56,037 nucleotides of DNA from an uncultured Lachnospiraceae bacterium (GCA_934351255.1 CAKRJH010000017.1:1-56037); one strand, 5' to 3'. Counted from the stretch's first letter, positions 23,819 to 32,544 are shown. Numbers and translations are program-made. Notes: a model not told the origin generated them from the sequence alone.

Positions 23819-25423
23819 ATGTCCGCAAAAAGACGACCATCCAAGAATTCCACCACTCCCCGTTCGTTCCCAAACGCACACTGGCAGCATCTGGTATTTG
23901 CCGCTATTTTTCTGATCGGTCTCTTCGCCAGAGCATGGCAGTTCGGAACAATCCCCGGAGACATCAATCAGGATGAGGCATTCGCCGGCTACGAGGCATT
24001 ATCTCTTCTGCGCCATGGCACCGATTCCTTTGGATACCGTCTTCCGGTCTATCTGACTGCCTGGGGCAGCGGCATGAATGTGTTGAACTCTCTTCTGATG
24101 ATTCCCTTTATGGCCATCTTTGGTGCAAAAACCTGGGTTCTTCGTCTTCCACAGCTTCTGGTGGCATTATTCACCCTGCCTGCGGTCTACGGCATCGGCA
24201 GACGGATCCGCGACGAAAAACTCGGTCTTTGTATGATGTTTCTGACCGCTGTGGCCCCATGGCATATCATGCTGGCCCGCTGGGGACTGGAATCCAATCT
24301 CGCACCGGGATTTCTGATCTTTGGACTGTTCTTCTTCCTGAAGGGTCTGGAAAAGCCTCGTTTTCTGATGCTTTCCGCTCTGATGTACGGACTTTCCCTG
24401 TACTGTTATGCCACGATCTGGCCGTTTGTTCCTCTCATGCTTGCGCTGGAACTGGCATACAGTATTTATTATAAGAAACTTCGCATTCAGAAAGAAAGCA
24501 TTGCCGCAGCTGCGATCCTGTTTGTTCTGGCACTGCCTCTCCTGCTGTTCCTTCTGGTCAACAAGGGGATTCTCGAGGAAATCCGCACACCGTTCTTCTC
24601 CATCCCAAAGCTCCTTTACATGCGCGCCGACGAACTGTCCCTTTCCAATCTCGGAGATAATCTGCAGAACCTGTTGCAGATCATCGGCTCCGGGCAGGAC
24701 GGACTTCCATGGAACAGTATTGAGGGTTACGGGATCTTTTATCCGGTTTCCCTGATCTTTGCGGGAATCGGGCTGATCCTGGCTATCTGGCGTCTGATCC
24801 AGGGCTTCCGCACAAAAGAAATGGCCGGCGAGACCTTTTTACTGATCAACTTCGTTGGAGGATTCCTGCTTGGTCTTCTGATCAATGTCAACATCAACCG
24901 TGTCAACAGCCTCTGGCTTCCGATGATCTGCCTGGCCGCCTACGCCATCTATGAAATCTGTCAGCGGATCAATCCCTGGACATTTCTGGTTCCTCTGGTC
25001 ATCTACAGTGTCCTGTTCGTACAGTTTGAAAAGACTTATTTTACACAGTATGCTTCCGATATTGAGGGATACTTCTGCAAGGGGCTGGAACAGGCGGTCG
25101 ATGCCGCCATGGAATCTGCCGGAGACGATGGAATCATCTACTGCGCTTCCGGCGCAAATTACGCCAGAGTTCTGTTCTACAGCGAACAGGATTCCGTGGA
25201 ATACCGCAATACGGTCCAATATACCAACTATCCGAGTGCTTTTCTGGATGTCAGCAGCTTCGGCCGATTCCGTTTTTCCTTTGATGCCAGTTCCCCGCAG
25301 GTGCTTGATCCCCAGGGAACCTATCTACTGGACAGCAGCTATGATTCCTCCGTCTTCGAACAGGCCGGATACAGTCTGCAGTTCTATGACTACTTTGTAG
25401 TGGCAACTCCGTCGCAGCCTTGA
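23819..25423 (+). CDS. Multi-spanning PMT/ArnT-like glycosyltransferase
   Basis: An integral membrane glycosyltransferase of the GT-C fold, 534 residues from the preferred start. It shows a basic N-terminus, roughly 10-11 hydrophobic helices and a C-terminal extracellular domain of about 110 residues (from about residue 420). The first outer loop carries DINQDEAFAGYEAL, matching the catalytic Asp-Glu region of PMT/ArnT enzymes, which transfer a sugar from a polyprenyl-phosphate carrier to an outside acceptor. The acceptor is unknown; the nearby GtrB-like synthase could make its donor. The start at 23819 is chosen because a consensus promoter places the transcript start only about 6 bases before the first in-frame ATG at 23750. 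The stop codon overlaps the -35 of the next gene. Confidence 0.85.
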   Translation: MSAKRRPSKNSTTPRSFPNAHWQHLVFAAIFLIGLFARAWQFGTIPGDINQDEAFAGYEALSLLRHGTDSFGYRLPVYLTAWGSGMNVLNSLLMIPFMAIFGAKTWVLRLPQLLVALFTLPAVYGIGRRIRDEKLGLCMMFLTAVAPWHIMLARWGLESNLAPGFLIFGLFFFLKGLEKPRFLMLSALMYGLSLYCYATIWPFVPLMLALELAYSIYYKKLRIQKESIAAAAILFVLALPLLLFLLVNKGILEEIRTPFFSIPKLLYMRADELSLSNLGDNLQNLLQIIGSGQDGLPWNSIEGYGIFYPVSLIFAGIGLILAIWRLIQGFRTKEMAGETFLLINFVGGFLLGLLINVNINRVNSLWLPMICLAAYAIYEICQRINPWTFLVPLVIYSVLFVQFEKTYFTQYASDIEGYFCKGLEQAVDAAMESAGDDGIIYCASGANYARVLFYSEQDSVEYRNTVQYTNYPSAFLDVSSFGRFRFSFDASSPQVLDPQGTYLLDSSYDSSVFEQAGYSLQFYDYFVVATPSQP

Positions 25424-25449
25424 CAATGTGGCAGCCCCTAATGTAGAAT
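25420..25449 (+). promoter_or_regulatory. Promoter of the CNNM/CorC-type gene, overlapping the upstream stop codon
   Basis: A perfect TTGACA (25420-25425) includes the TGA stop of the glycosyltransferase gene. TAGAAT (25444-25449) follows after 18 bases, about 50 bases before the TTG start. Confidence 0.65.
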
Positions 25450-25501
25450 GGAAAATGTTAATCAAATTTCAACACAACAAAAAAGAATGGAGTGATATTT
25501 T

Positions 25502-26809
25502 TTGGATTCCAGTGACGCGTCGCGGCTTTTAATCCTGATTATTCTGTTACTGCTTTCCGCCTTCTTTTCTTCGGCGGAAACCTGTCTGACTACGGTCAAT
25601 AAAATGCGCATCAAGGCGCTGGTTGATGAAGGAAACCGGCGTGCCCAGATTGTACTGCGGCTTACCGACAATCCGACCAGACTGCTCAGCACGATTCTGA
25701 TCGGCAACAACGTTGTTAACCTGACGGCCTCTTCCCTCTCCACATCCTTTGCCATCTCACTGGCATCTAAACTGGGATTTGGAAAGATGGAAAGTCTCTG
25801 GATCGGTATTGCCACCGGTATTCTGACGATTCTGGTACTGATCTTTGGTGAGATCGTACCAAAGTCTCTGGCGGCCTCCAATTCCCTGACCATGGCATTA
25901 GTCTATGCCCGGCCGGTATATTATGTGTCGCTGATCTTAAGTCCTCTGGCTTTTCTGATGAATCTGATCTCGGGACTGTTTCTGAAACTGTTCCATGTGG
26001 ATCCAAACAGCCAGCCTGTCATTACAGAAAACGAACTTCGTACCATTGTCGATGTCAGTCATGAGGAGGGTGTCATCGAGAGCGAAGAACGGCAGATGAT
26101 CACCAATGTGGTTGATTTTGGAGATTCCCTGGCCAAAGATGTTATGGTTCCAAAGATGGATGTGCAGTTCGTCAGCATCGATGCTTCTTATGATGAACTG
26201 ATGGATTGTTTTGCCAAGGAAAAGTTCAGCCGAATCCCTGTCTATGAGGAAAGCCGTGATAATATCAAGGGAATCATCCATATCAAGGATGTCTTCTTCT
26301 ACCCGGGATCCCATGAGAATTTCCATATCGCCGATCATATGCGCGAGCCGTATTTTACCTATGAATACAAAAAGATATCTGAGCTTTTCTTTGACATGAA
26401 GCTGGATTCTATCGCGATGGCGATCGTTCTGGATGAATATGGCGCTACGGCCGGTCTTCTGACGCTGGAAGATCTGATCGAAGAAATTGTCGGAGAGATC
26501 CGCGATGAATATGATGCGGACGAGGAAGACGAAATCACCAGACTGGACGATGACAATTATCTGCTTCTGGGTGTCGCCAAACTCGATGACATCCGCGAAG
26601 AACTCGGCATTGACATCCAGACCGAAGATTATGATTCCATCTCCGGACATATCATCAATCTGCTGGATCACTTCCCGGAATCCGGTGAAAAAGTATCCGA
26701 TGACTTCGCAGAATATACCGTTGTCTCTGCGGCAAACAACCGCATCGACAAAGTACAGGTCCATCTTCTCCACCACCCGGAGGACGAAGATCCGACATCC
26801 CAGGAATAA
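25502..26809 (+). CDS. CNNM/CorC-type transporter (hemolysin-like protein)
   Basis: A 435-residue membrane protein with the standard order DUF21 transmembrane domain (about 1-185), CBS pair (about 200-330) and CorC_HlyC ligand-binding domain (about 345-425). DUF21 shows SAFFSSAETCLTTVNKMR and TRLLSTILIGNNVVN; the CBS start reads DVMVPKMDVQFV and SRIPVYEESRDNIKGIIHIKDV; and EYGATAGLLTLEDLIEEIVGEI marks the end of the CBS pair. Relatives export magnesium or other divalent cations; the old name hemolysin C is misleading. The start is a TTG 9 bases after GGAG; no ATG fits. The gene ends two bases from the convergent MinD-like gene. Confidence 0.93.
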   Translation: MDSSDASRLLILIILLLLSAFFSSAETCLTTVNKMRIKALVDEGNRRAQIVLRLTDNPTRLLSTILIGNNVVNLTASSLSTSFAISLASKLGFGKMESLWIGIATGILTILVLIFGEIVPKSLAASNSLTMALVYARPVYYVSLILSPLAFLMNLISGLFLKLFHVDPNSQPVITENELRTIVDVSHEEGVIESEERQMITNVVDFGDSLAKDVMVPKMDVQFVSIDASYDELMDCFAKEKFSRIPVYEESRDNIKGIIHIKDVFFYPGSHENFHIADHMREPYFTYEYKKISELFFDMKLDSIAMAIVLDEYGATAGLLTLEDLIEEIVGEIRDEYDADEEDEITRLDDDNYLLLGVAKLDDIREELGIDIQTEDYDSISGHIINLLDHFPESGEKVSDDFAEYTVVSAANNRIDKVQVHLLHHPEDEDPTSQE

Positions 26810-26811
26810 TA

Positions 26812-27657
26812 TTACAGATACAGACTTCCCGGAACCGGCATATCCATGCCGGTTCTTTTTTGACCATATTCATGCAGCCGCAAAGCACATTCTTTGGTCT
26901 TGCGGACAAAATATGCATTCTCCCGGCTTCGTTTTCCACGAGATGTACGGTTCACGAACTGCAGAAGCCTGCCCGTCTCCATTGCCTGTTCCAGTTCCAG
27001 ATTGTATGGGATTGCTCCGATCCGCTCCACCGGAATCCGGAACCGCTTGCGGATCTCTGTCATATTCCAACGATACTCCGGTATATACCCTCCAAGAATA
27101 AAAAAAGCCCTGCGTGTCAATGGCTGATAAGCGGAAAACAGTTTCTCCCAGTGATTGATATCCTGATCCATACAGATCACCACCTGTGTGGATGCGTCCT
27201 GTAGAATCCGAAGTGTGGACGGATTGCCATAACTCTCAAGATCTATATACACATTTGCGGCAAACTGCCTGAGACATTGGAACAGACTTTTCTCGACTTC
27301 CTGAAAATTGTACTGAAACACCTCCCGGTTGACCACACAACTCTGTGGCAGATAATACATCCCCTGATATAGCAATGGAACCATCGTCTCATGGAGTGCC
27401 TTTCGTCCATCTTCCCCGGCATAGAGTTGTTTCATCACATGCTCGATCCCGTATTTGCTGAAATATGTCGAGGACTCCCTCACTACACTCTGCTGCTCCG
27501 GCGTGATCAGAACACTTCCCAGATTTCTGACACCGTAGTGGTTCTCCAGCAGCACGCATCTGCCGGATTCCAGAAACGAACCATAGACCGACATCAATGC
27601 CGTGCTGGTGGTCACACACCCCTTCTGTTTCAGGCAGCTCCATAATGCAATATTCAT
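26812..27657 (-). CDS. MinD/ParA-like protein with degenerate P-loop
   Basis: A 281-residue protein of unknown function. Its first 50 residues follow the MinD/ParA/CpaE pattern closely (first strand, deviant Walker A position, helix, then VLLENHYGVRNLGSVLI, compare VLIDTDIGLRNLDLVLG in MinD). The Walker A reads LKQKGCVTTS, lacking the signature and catalytic lysines, so ATP binding is doubtful. A later strand VVICMDQDINHW and ERIGAIPYN also fit the fold. No membrane segment or signal is present. Relatives include TadZ/CpaE localisation factors of pilus systems, so a spatial role is possible, but there is no pilus gene adjacent. GGAGGG lies 5 bases before the ATG. Its last codons overlap the terminator of the convergent gene. 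Confidence 0.7.
   Translation of the reverse strand: MNIALWSCLKQKGCVTTSTALMSVYGSFLESGRCVLLENHYGVRNLGSVLITPEQQSVVRESSTYFSKYGIEHVMKQLYAGEDGRKALHETMVPLLYQGMYYLPQSCVVNREVFQYNFQEVEKSLFQCLRQFAANVYIDLESYGNPSTLRILQDASTQVVICMDQDINHWEKLFSAYQPLTRRAFFILGGYIPEYRWNMTEIRKRFRIPVERIGAIPYNLELEQAMETGRLLQFVNRTSRGKRSRENAYFVRKTKECALRLHEYGQKRTGMDMPVPGSLYL
26832..26861 (+). terminator. Terminator of the CNNM/CorC-type gene
   Basis: GAACCGGCAT (26832-26841) pairs perfectly with ATGCCGGTTC (26846-26855) across a 4-base loop and is followed by TTTTTT on the plus strand. The whole hairpin lies inside the 3' coding end of the convergent MinD-like gene. Confidence 0.88.
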
Positions 27658-27789
27658 AACTCCCTCCTATGTTGGATATTTAAATAGATTTTATTTAGAA
27701 TAACATCTATTTTGCATACGTAAAGAGGTTATGACAGATTTCTCTCTTTTGCATAAATACCTTTCCTTGATAACTGTCGAAAAATAGGC

Positions 27790-27827
27790 AAAAATGTGAA
27801 AAGGTAACACACCAAGTATGTTACCTT
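27790..27827 (-). terminator. Terminator at the end of the FliB-like gene
   Basis: On the minus strand AAGGTAACA pairs with TGTTACCTT (27819-27827 with 27801-27809) and is followed by TTCACATTTTT. The stem includes two bases of the stop codon of the FliB-like gene. Confidence 0.65.
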
Positions 27828-28845
27828 ACAGTTCAAATATGTCGATAAATATTTGCGTCATATTCCGGGAAAGCACCTTCCCATGCGCACAAAGCCGATA
27901 GACCCAGTCTATGGCCTCCAGGATCTGCGGCTCTGTCAAACTTCCGGATACAGCAAACCTGCTGAACAAAATCGTAAACAACAGTTTCAGTTCCCCAAAA
28001 GTCTGGGCACAATGGATCCTGTCAGCATCCCGCAAAATATCCGGGGATTTCCCGTCCTTCATACCGGACATCGTCTCCGTGTGCACCGCATCTTCCAACG
28101 TCAGCGTAAACATCCTCCAGTCAAAATAACGGAGCACAAACCGCTTCCACTCAGTTCCATACGCTTCCTCAAATTCCAGCAGGGATCCTGCCAGTTCTCC
28201 GATCTCAGGCATCTCCTGTTCATAGAAGTCCAGGCTTCCAGGAAGATACTTCCGTTCCGGATAGCGTACCAGAAGATCTGCCACACGCTCTGCAAGATCA
28301 TAGGTGTACTGAATCCTCCTGCCAAATCTTTCCAAAACCGATTCCTCGAGCAATGCTTCCAGCTTCCGGCGATACGGCGAAAACCATCCAGTCTGTGCGA
28401 GACTGCTCCGTCCATGATCTCTGATCACACAGACCTCTCCCTCTCCCCGCCAGAGATATCCGGCCACCACCGGGCAGGAAGCCGCCATCGAGATCCAGGT
28501 CTGCTCCTGTCCATCCCGGTGCACTTTCCCGATCAACCGCGGAAATTTCCGGCACGTATTGCACAGTGCCTCTTCTCCCGCATGCTTCTGGATCGTGCAC
28601 AATCCATCCTTCTCCAACATAGCACAATCGCCACCGGGCCGGTGGCGAAATTCGTGCATATCTCCTTTGGTGACGATATTCTCAAGTATCCTGTCCCGGA
28701 GCCACACCGGCTCTATGGCGGAAAAACGCTCATATGCCTTCTGATCCACCACGATCTTCCACCCACTGCAGCAGGTGGTGGGACACGCTCCTGCCATACA
28801 GGAAAAGTCCTGGTATAATTCCAGTATGACTGCTTCCTGACTCAT
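27826..28845 (-). CDS. FliB-like protein (flagellin lysine-N-methylase family)
   Basis: A 339-residue cytoplasmic protein of the FliB family. The N-terminal half carries a cysteine-rich, likely metal-binding cluster in the family's order: DFSCMAGACPTTCCSGWKI, then CAMLEKDGLCTIQKHAGEEALCNTCRKFPRL, then AASCPVVA. FliB methylates lysines of flagellin in Salmonella, but many clostridial homologues occur without flagellar genes, as here, so the substrate is unknown. GGAGG is 9 bases before the ATG, and this ribosome binding site overlaps the stop codon of the small membrane protein gene upstream, suggesting coupled translation. Confidence 0.8.
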   Translation of the reverse strand: MSQEAVILELYQDFSCMAGACPTTCCSGWKIVVDQKAYERFSAIEPVWLRDRILENIVTKGDMHEFRHRPGGDCAMLEKDGLCTIQKHAGEEALCNTCRKFPRLIGKVHRDGQEQTWISMAASCPVVAGYLWRGEGEVCVIRDHGRSSLAQTGWFSPYRRKLEALLEESVLERFGRRIQYTYDLAERVADLLVRYPERKYLPGSLDFYEQEMPEIGELAGSLLEFEEAYGTEWKRFVLRYFDWRMFTLTLEDAVHTETMSGMKDGKSPDILRDADRIHCAQTFGELKLLFTILFSRFAVSGSLTEPQILEAIDWVYRLCAHGKVLSRNMTQIFIDIFEL

Positions 28846-28858
28846 CTGACGTCTCCTC

Positions 28859-29008
28859 CTAGAACATAAGTTCTCTCTTATCTTTCAATAATCTGGCTCC
28901 ACTGCAGATCACACAGACTCCGCCTGCAATCCCTCCCAGAATAAGCAGAATCCCGATCGTCAGATTCCATGCTCCGACCGACTTCATTGTCTTATAAATT
29001 TTCTCCAT
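28859..29008 (-). CDS. Small single-pass membrane protein (49 residues)
   Basis: A short gene. It encodes 49 residues: a basic N-terminus (MEKIYKTMKSVG), one hydrophobic helix from about residue 13 to 38 (Trp, then Leu/Ile/Gly-rich with GGIAGG and two Cys), and a charged tail (KDKRELMF). GGAG lies 6 bases before the ATG, with a second GGAGG further up. Its TAG stop is part of the ribosome binding site of the FliB-like gene (TAGGAGGAG), so the two are tightly linked. Function unknown; a regulatory or membrane-tethering role is possible. Confidence 0.65.
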   Translation of the reverse strand: MEKIYKTMKSVGAWNLTIGILLILGGIAGGVCVICSGARLLKDKRELMF

Positions 29009-29034
29009 ATGAATCTCCATCCTCCAATCTGAAA

Positions 29035-29715
29035 CTAATTCACACCATACTCCTTATAATATGCGTCAATTGCTGCTTTCATAGTATCGTCAATGACCAC
29101 GCGTCCCTGACATTCTTTGTTGTAGAGACATTCCACAACATCCTCCATGGACACAATGGCATTGGTCGCAAATCCATATTTGTCCTGAATCTCATCCAGC
29201 GCACACTTGTCGGAGGACAGGCCGCGCTCCATGCGATTCAGCGACACCATCAATCCGACGATCTCCACGTCTGCTGCCCCGCGTACCTTAGGCACTGTCT
29301 CTTCCATGGACTTGCCGGATGTGGTCACATCCTCGATCATCACCACGCGGTCTCCGTCCTGTAGCTTGCTTCCCAGGAAACTCCCCTTGTCTGCGCCGTG
29401 GTCCTTCTCCTCCTTACGGTCGGAACAATAGCGGACTTCCTTGCCATATAACTCGCTGTAGGCAATCGCAGTCACGACACTGATCGGAATGCCCTTGTAG
29501 GCCGGCCCGAACAGGACATCGAAATCATCTCCGTATACATCATGAATCGCCTTTGCATAATATTCTCCCAGTCTCTTTAACTGGGATCCTGTCACATAAG
29601 CACCCGCATTCATAAAAAATGGGGACTTACGTCCACTCTTCAATGTAAAATCACCAAACTTAAGTACATTACTCTCCACCATAAACTGGATAAATTCCTG
29701 CTTGTACTGCTCCAT
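29035..29715 (-). CDS. pyrE: Orotate phosphoribosyltransferase
   Basis: Joins orotate to PRPP to give orotidine 5'-phosphate, the fifth step of de novo pyrimidine synthesis. The 226-residue protein has the type I phosphoribosyltransferase fold: FTLKSGRKSPFF near the N-terminus, LFGPAYKGIPI, SDRKEEKDHG and the PRPP loop VVMIEDVTTSGKSMEE. It is the last gene of the pyr group on the minus strand, separated from pyrD by a terminator-like hairpin, so its level may differ from the others. The ribosome binding site (GGAAAGG) is 11 bases from the ATG. Confidence 0.96.
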   Translation of the reverse strand: MEQYKQEFIQFMVESNVLKFGDFTLKSGRKSPFFMNAGAYVTGSQLKRLGEYYAKAIHDVYGDDFDVLFGPAYKGIPISVVTAIAYSELYGKEVRYCSDRKEEKDHGADKGSFLGSKLQDGDRVVMIEDVTTSGKSMEETVPKVRGAADVEIVGLMVSLNRMERGLSSDKCALDEIQDKYGFATNAIVSMEDVVECLYNKECQGRVVIDDTMKAAIDAYYKEYGVN

Positions 29716-29771
29716 CTCTAAACCAACCTTTCCGCGTCTTGATCCGCTTTCTTTGTGTCTAGTTTAACATA

Positions 29772-29808
29772 AAACAAAGGGGCAGGCAACCGCATTGCCA
29801 GCCCCTTT
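29772..29808 (-). terminator. Terminator between pyrD and pyrE
   Basis: On the minus strand AAAGGGGCTGGCAA pairs, with one T-G-type mismatch, with TTGCCTGCCCCTTT and runs into GTTTTA. It starts three bases after the pyrD stop codon. It may end most transcripts after pyrD or only attenuate them. Confidence 0.7.
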
Positions 29809-29811
29809 CGA

Positions 29812-30714
29812 TCAATGTACACAACCGATCAGTTCACGGATATCTTCTATCTTATGTTTCTCCATATAATCCTGAATACCATGGATCACGTCCAGGGTTG
29901 CTGCGGGATTGTGGAAGTTCGCAGTACCCACGGCCACCATCGTCGCCCCCGCCATGATAAACTCCAGCGCATCCTGTGCGTTGCGGATGCCGCCCATCCC
30001 AAGGATCGGGATCTTGACCGCCTGCGCCACCTGATATACCATGCGCACAGCCACCGGTTTGACTGCCGGTCCGGACATGCCGCCGGTTTTATTGGCCAGG
30101 GCAAAGGTTCGCCGCTCCACATCAATCTTCATGCCGGTCAGCGTATTGATCAGGGAGACCGCATCTGCGCCACCTGCCTCGGCTGCCTGCGCCATCTGCG
30201 CAATGTCTGTGACATTCGGACTGAGTTTCATGATCACAGGCTGTCCGGCAACGCGCTTGATCTGCGACGTGATCTGCTCTACCTGTTTCGGATCCTGTCC
30301 GAATGCGATGCCTCCGGCCTTGACATTCGGGCAGGAGATATTGATCTCCAGAAGATCCACATCCTGATCCGCCAGCCGCTCTACCACATCCACATAGTCC
30401 TGTGCCGTGCGTCCGCAGACATTGACAATGATCTTCGTATCATGCTGTTTCAGGAAAGGGATATCCCTCTCAATGAACACATCAATTCCCGGATTCTGAA
30501 GGCCGATGGCATTGAGCATACCACCATATGTCTCACAGATACGTGGGGTCGGATTGCCCGGCCACGGAACATTGGCCACGCCCTTGGTCGTGACTGCCCC
30601 AAGTTCCGACAGATCCACAAACTCACCATATTCTGCTCCGGAGCCAAAAGTACCGGATGCGGTGGTCACTGGATTTTTCATGGATACCCCTGCAAAATCA
30701 ACCGATAAATTCAT
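29812..30714 (-). CDS. pyrD: Dihydroorotate dehydrogenase B, catalytic subunit
   Basis: Oxidises dihydroorotate to orotate using FMN and, through PyrK, NAD+. The 300-residue protein is class 1B: LSVDFAGVSMKNPVTTASGTFG at the N-terminus, the active-site loop LEINISCPNVKAGGIAFGQDP with the catalytic Cys, MKLSPNVTD, and the FMN phosphate site PILGMGGIRNAQDALEFIMAGATMVAVGTA. It follows pyrK by 17 bases with GGAG 10 bases from the ATG. Together with PyrK it forms a heterotetramer in the family. Confidence 0.97.
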   Translation of the reverse strand: MNLSVDFAGVSMKNPVTTASGTFGSGAEYGEFVDLSELGAVTTKGVANVPWPGNPTPRICETYGGMLNAIGLQNPGIDVFIERDIPFLKQHDTKIIVNVCGRTAQDYVDVVERLADQDVDLLEINISCPNVKAGGIAFGQDPKQVEQITSQIKRVAGQPVIMKLSPNVTDIAQMAQAAEAGGADAVSLINTLTGMKIDVERRTFALANKTGGMSGPAVKPVAVRMVYQVAQAVKIPILGMGGIRNAQDALEFIMAGATMVAVGTANFHNPAATLDVIHGIQDYMEKHKIEDIRELIGCVH

Positions 30715-30731
30715 GTCTTTTGATCTCCTTT

Positions 30732-31520
30732 CTATAACTCAATGTCCTGCGCGTAAAACACCGGACCGTCTTTGCAGATTCTGGTATTATGTACGTGGCT
30801 GTGGCCATCGATCTCCTTCGTCTGGCATACACACGCCAGGCAGGCCCCGATACCGCAGGCCATCTTCTCTTCCATGGAAATCTGTGTGGCGATCCCCTGC
30901 TCCAGTCCGTACTGCTTCACGCCGCGAAGCATCGGGATCGGCCCGCAGGAATAGATCGCATCCGCACTGATATTCTGCTCGCGGATGGCATCGATCACAT
31001 TGCCGCGGGTTCCCACACTGCCGTCCTCCGTAGAAAAATATACCTGTCCATAGGCCTCAAAATCAGAAGCCAGGAACAGATCGTTGTCGCGGTATCCCAA
31101 TACCACTTTGACATCCTGCCCCTTGTGATGCAGTGTCTTGGCAAGTTCCAGCATCGGAGGAATTCCGATACCGCCACCGATCAGCAGTGCACTGCCTTCG
31201 CGCTGTTCAAATCCATTGCCCAGAGGCCCTACCACCTCGATCTTGTCTCCTTCTGTCCGCTGGGAAAATTCACGGGTTCCCTCTCCGGCCACACGGTACA
31301 CGATGCGAAGCATTGCCTCCTCCGCAAGGATCTCGCAGATACTGATCGGTCTCGGAAGCAGTCTGCTCCCCTCGCTGCAGTATAATGAGATAAACTGACC
31401 CGGTCTGGCCATAGCGGCCACATTATAATTCTGCGGAAATTTCAGCCACATACTGTAGATTCCCTCGGAAACCCGGATCTGGCTGGTGATCACCGCCTGT
31501 ACTTTTTTCTTCTCTGCCAT
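30732..31520 (-). CDS. pyrK: Dihydroorotate dehydrogenase B, electron-transfer subunit
   Basis: Iron-sulphur flavoprotein of 262 residues that passes electrons from PyrD to NAD+. It has the ferredoxin reductase-like FAD domain (PGQFISLYC, LLPRPISICEI, YRVAGEGTREFS), an NAD-binding domain (LLIGGGIGIPPMLELAK) and the C-terminal [2Fe-2S] cluster cysteines MACGIGACLACVC with a distant RICKDGPVF. GGAG is 5 bases from the ATG. It sits directly upstream of pyrD as in other Firmicutes; a 97-base gap without features separates it from pyrF. Confidence 0.96.
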   Translation of the reverse strand: MAEKKKVQAVITSQIRVSEGIYSMWLKFPQNYNVAAMARPGQFISLYCSEGSRLLPRPISICEILAEEAMLRIVYRVAGEGTREFSQRTEGDKIEVVGPLGNGFEQREGSALLIGGGIGIPPMLELAKTLHHKGQDVKVVLGYRDNDLFLASDFEAYGQVYFSTEDGSVGTRGNVIDAIREQNISADAIYSCGPIPMLRGVKQYGLEQGIATQISMEEKMACGIGACLACVCQTKEIDGHSHVHNTRICKDGPVFYAQDIEL

Positions 31521-31617
31521 ATGTTCTCCATTCTGTCGTTCGATTCACTCTTTATCCATCGCTTCGCTGACACCGGGGATCTCCTCCCTCTTCGCGCTTC
31601 ACAACATCTGCGATCGA

Positions 31618-32544
31618 TTATTTTCCCATCGCTCCGTTGATATCTGCGATCATATCCACAACTGCCTGACGGGATGCATCCGCATAGTTCTCCGGGCTGA
31701 ATGTAGTGCTGTATGCGTCCTGCTTGTATGCGCAGATGATTCCACGTGAGGAATTAACAATCGCTCCCAGACCATCCGCATTGAAATACGGAGCAAGATC
31801 AGATGCCTTGCCGCCCTGTGCGCCGTATCCCGGCACCAGAATATAAGCCTTTGGCATCAGCTTACGAAGCACTTTGCCCATCTCCGGATAAGTAGCTCCT
31901 ACCACACAGCCGACATTGCTGTATACATCGCCCATGCACTGCTCGCCCCACTCGTTGACCTTGGCAGCAACCAGCTCATACAACGGACGGCCGTCCACCA
32001 TCTGATCCTGGAACTCACCGCTGGATGGGTTGGAAGTCTTTACCAATACGAAAATACCCTTGTCCTCCTCCTGGCACACTTTCACAAATGGGTTTACACC
32101 ATCGCTGCCAAGATATGGATTGACGGTCACAAAGTCCTCATCGAATCCGTAGTATTCTTTGCTTCCGACAGCCACTTTTCCCAGATGTCCTACTGCATAA
32201 GCGGTGGAGGTGGAACCGATATCGCCTCGCTTGATATCTCCAATAACGACCAGCCCCTTCTGCTTGCAGTAATCTACCGTCTTCTTGAAGGCAACCAGAC
32301 CCGGAATGCCAAACTGCTCATACATGGCAATCTGCGGCTTTACAGCCGGAATCAGATCGCTCGTGGCATCCACAATACCCTTGTTAAACTGCCAGATGGC
32401 CTCTGCAGCGCCCTCCAGGGTCTCTCCAAACTCCTCAAAAGCCGCCTTGGTAATGTGCTCCGGCACATAGCTAAGCATCGGATCCAGACCGACCACTACG
32501 GGTGCGTTTTTCTCTGTTATTTTCTGAACTAACTGATTGATCAT
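31618..32544 (-). CDS. pyrF: Orotidine 5'-phosphate decarboxylase, type 2
   Basis: Converts orotidine 5'-phosphate to UMP, the last step of the pathway. The 308-residue length and the VVGLDPMLSYVP start put it in the longer type 2 branch rather than the 240-residue Bacillus type. The active site loop reads VIGDIKRGDIGSTSTAYA, with the Asp-Lys-Asp set, and the phosphate site lies near PGYGAQGGKASDL. It follows asd by 87 bases and leads the pyrF-pyrK-pyrD group. Confidence 0.95.
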   Translation of the reverse strand: MINQLVQKITEKNAPVVVGLDPMLSYVPEHITKAAFEEFGETLEGAAEAIWQFNKGIVDATSDLIPAVKPQIAMYEQFGIPGLVAFKKTVDYCKQKGLVVIGDIKRGDIGSTSTAYAVGHLGKVAVGSKEYYGFDEDFVTVNPYLGSDGVNPFVKVCQEEDKGIFVLVKTSNPSSGEFQDQMVDGRPLYELVAAKVNEWGEQCMGDVYSNVGCVVGATYPEMGKVLRKLMPKAYILVPGYGAQGGKASDLAPYFNADGLGAIVNSSRGIICAYKQDAYSTTFSPENYADASRQAVVDMIADINGAMGK

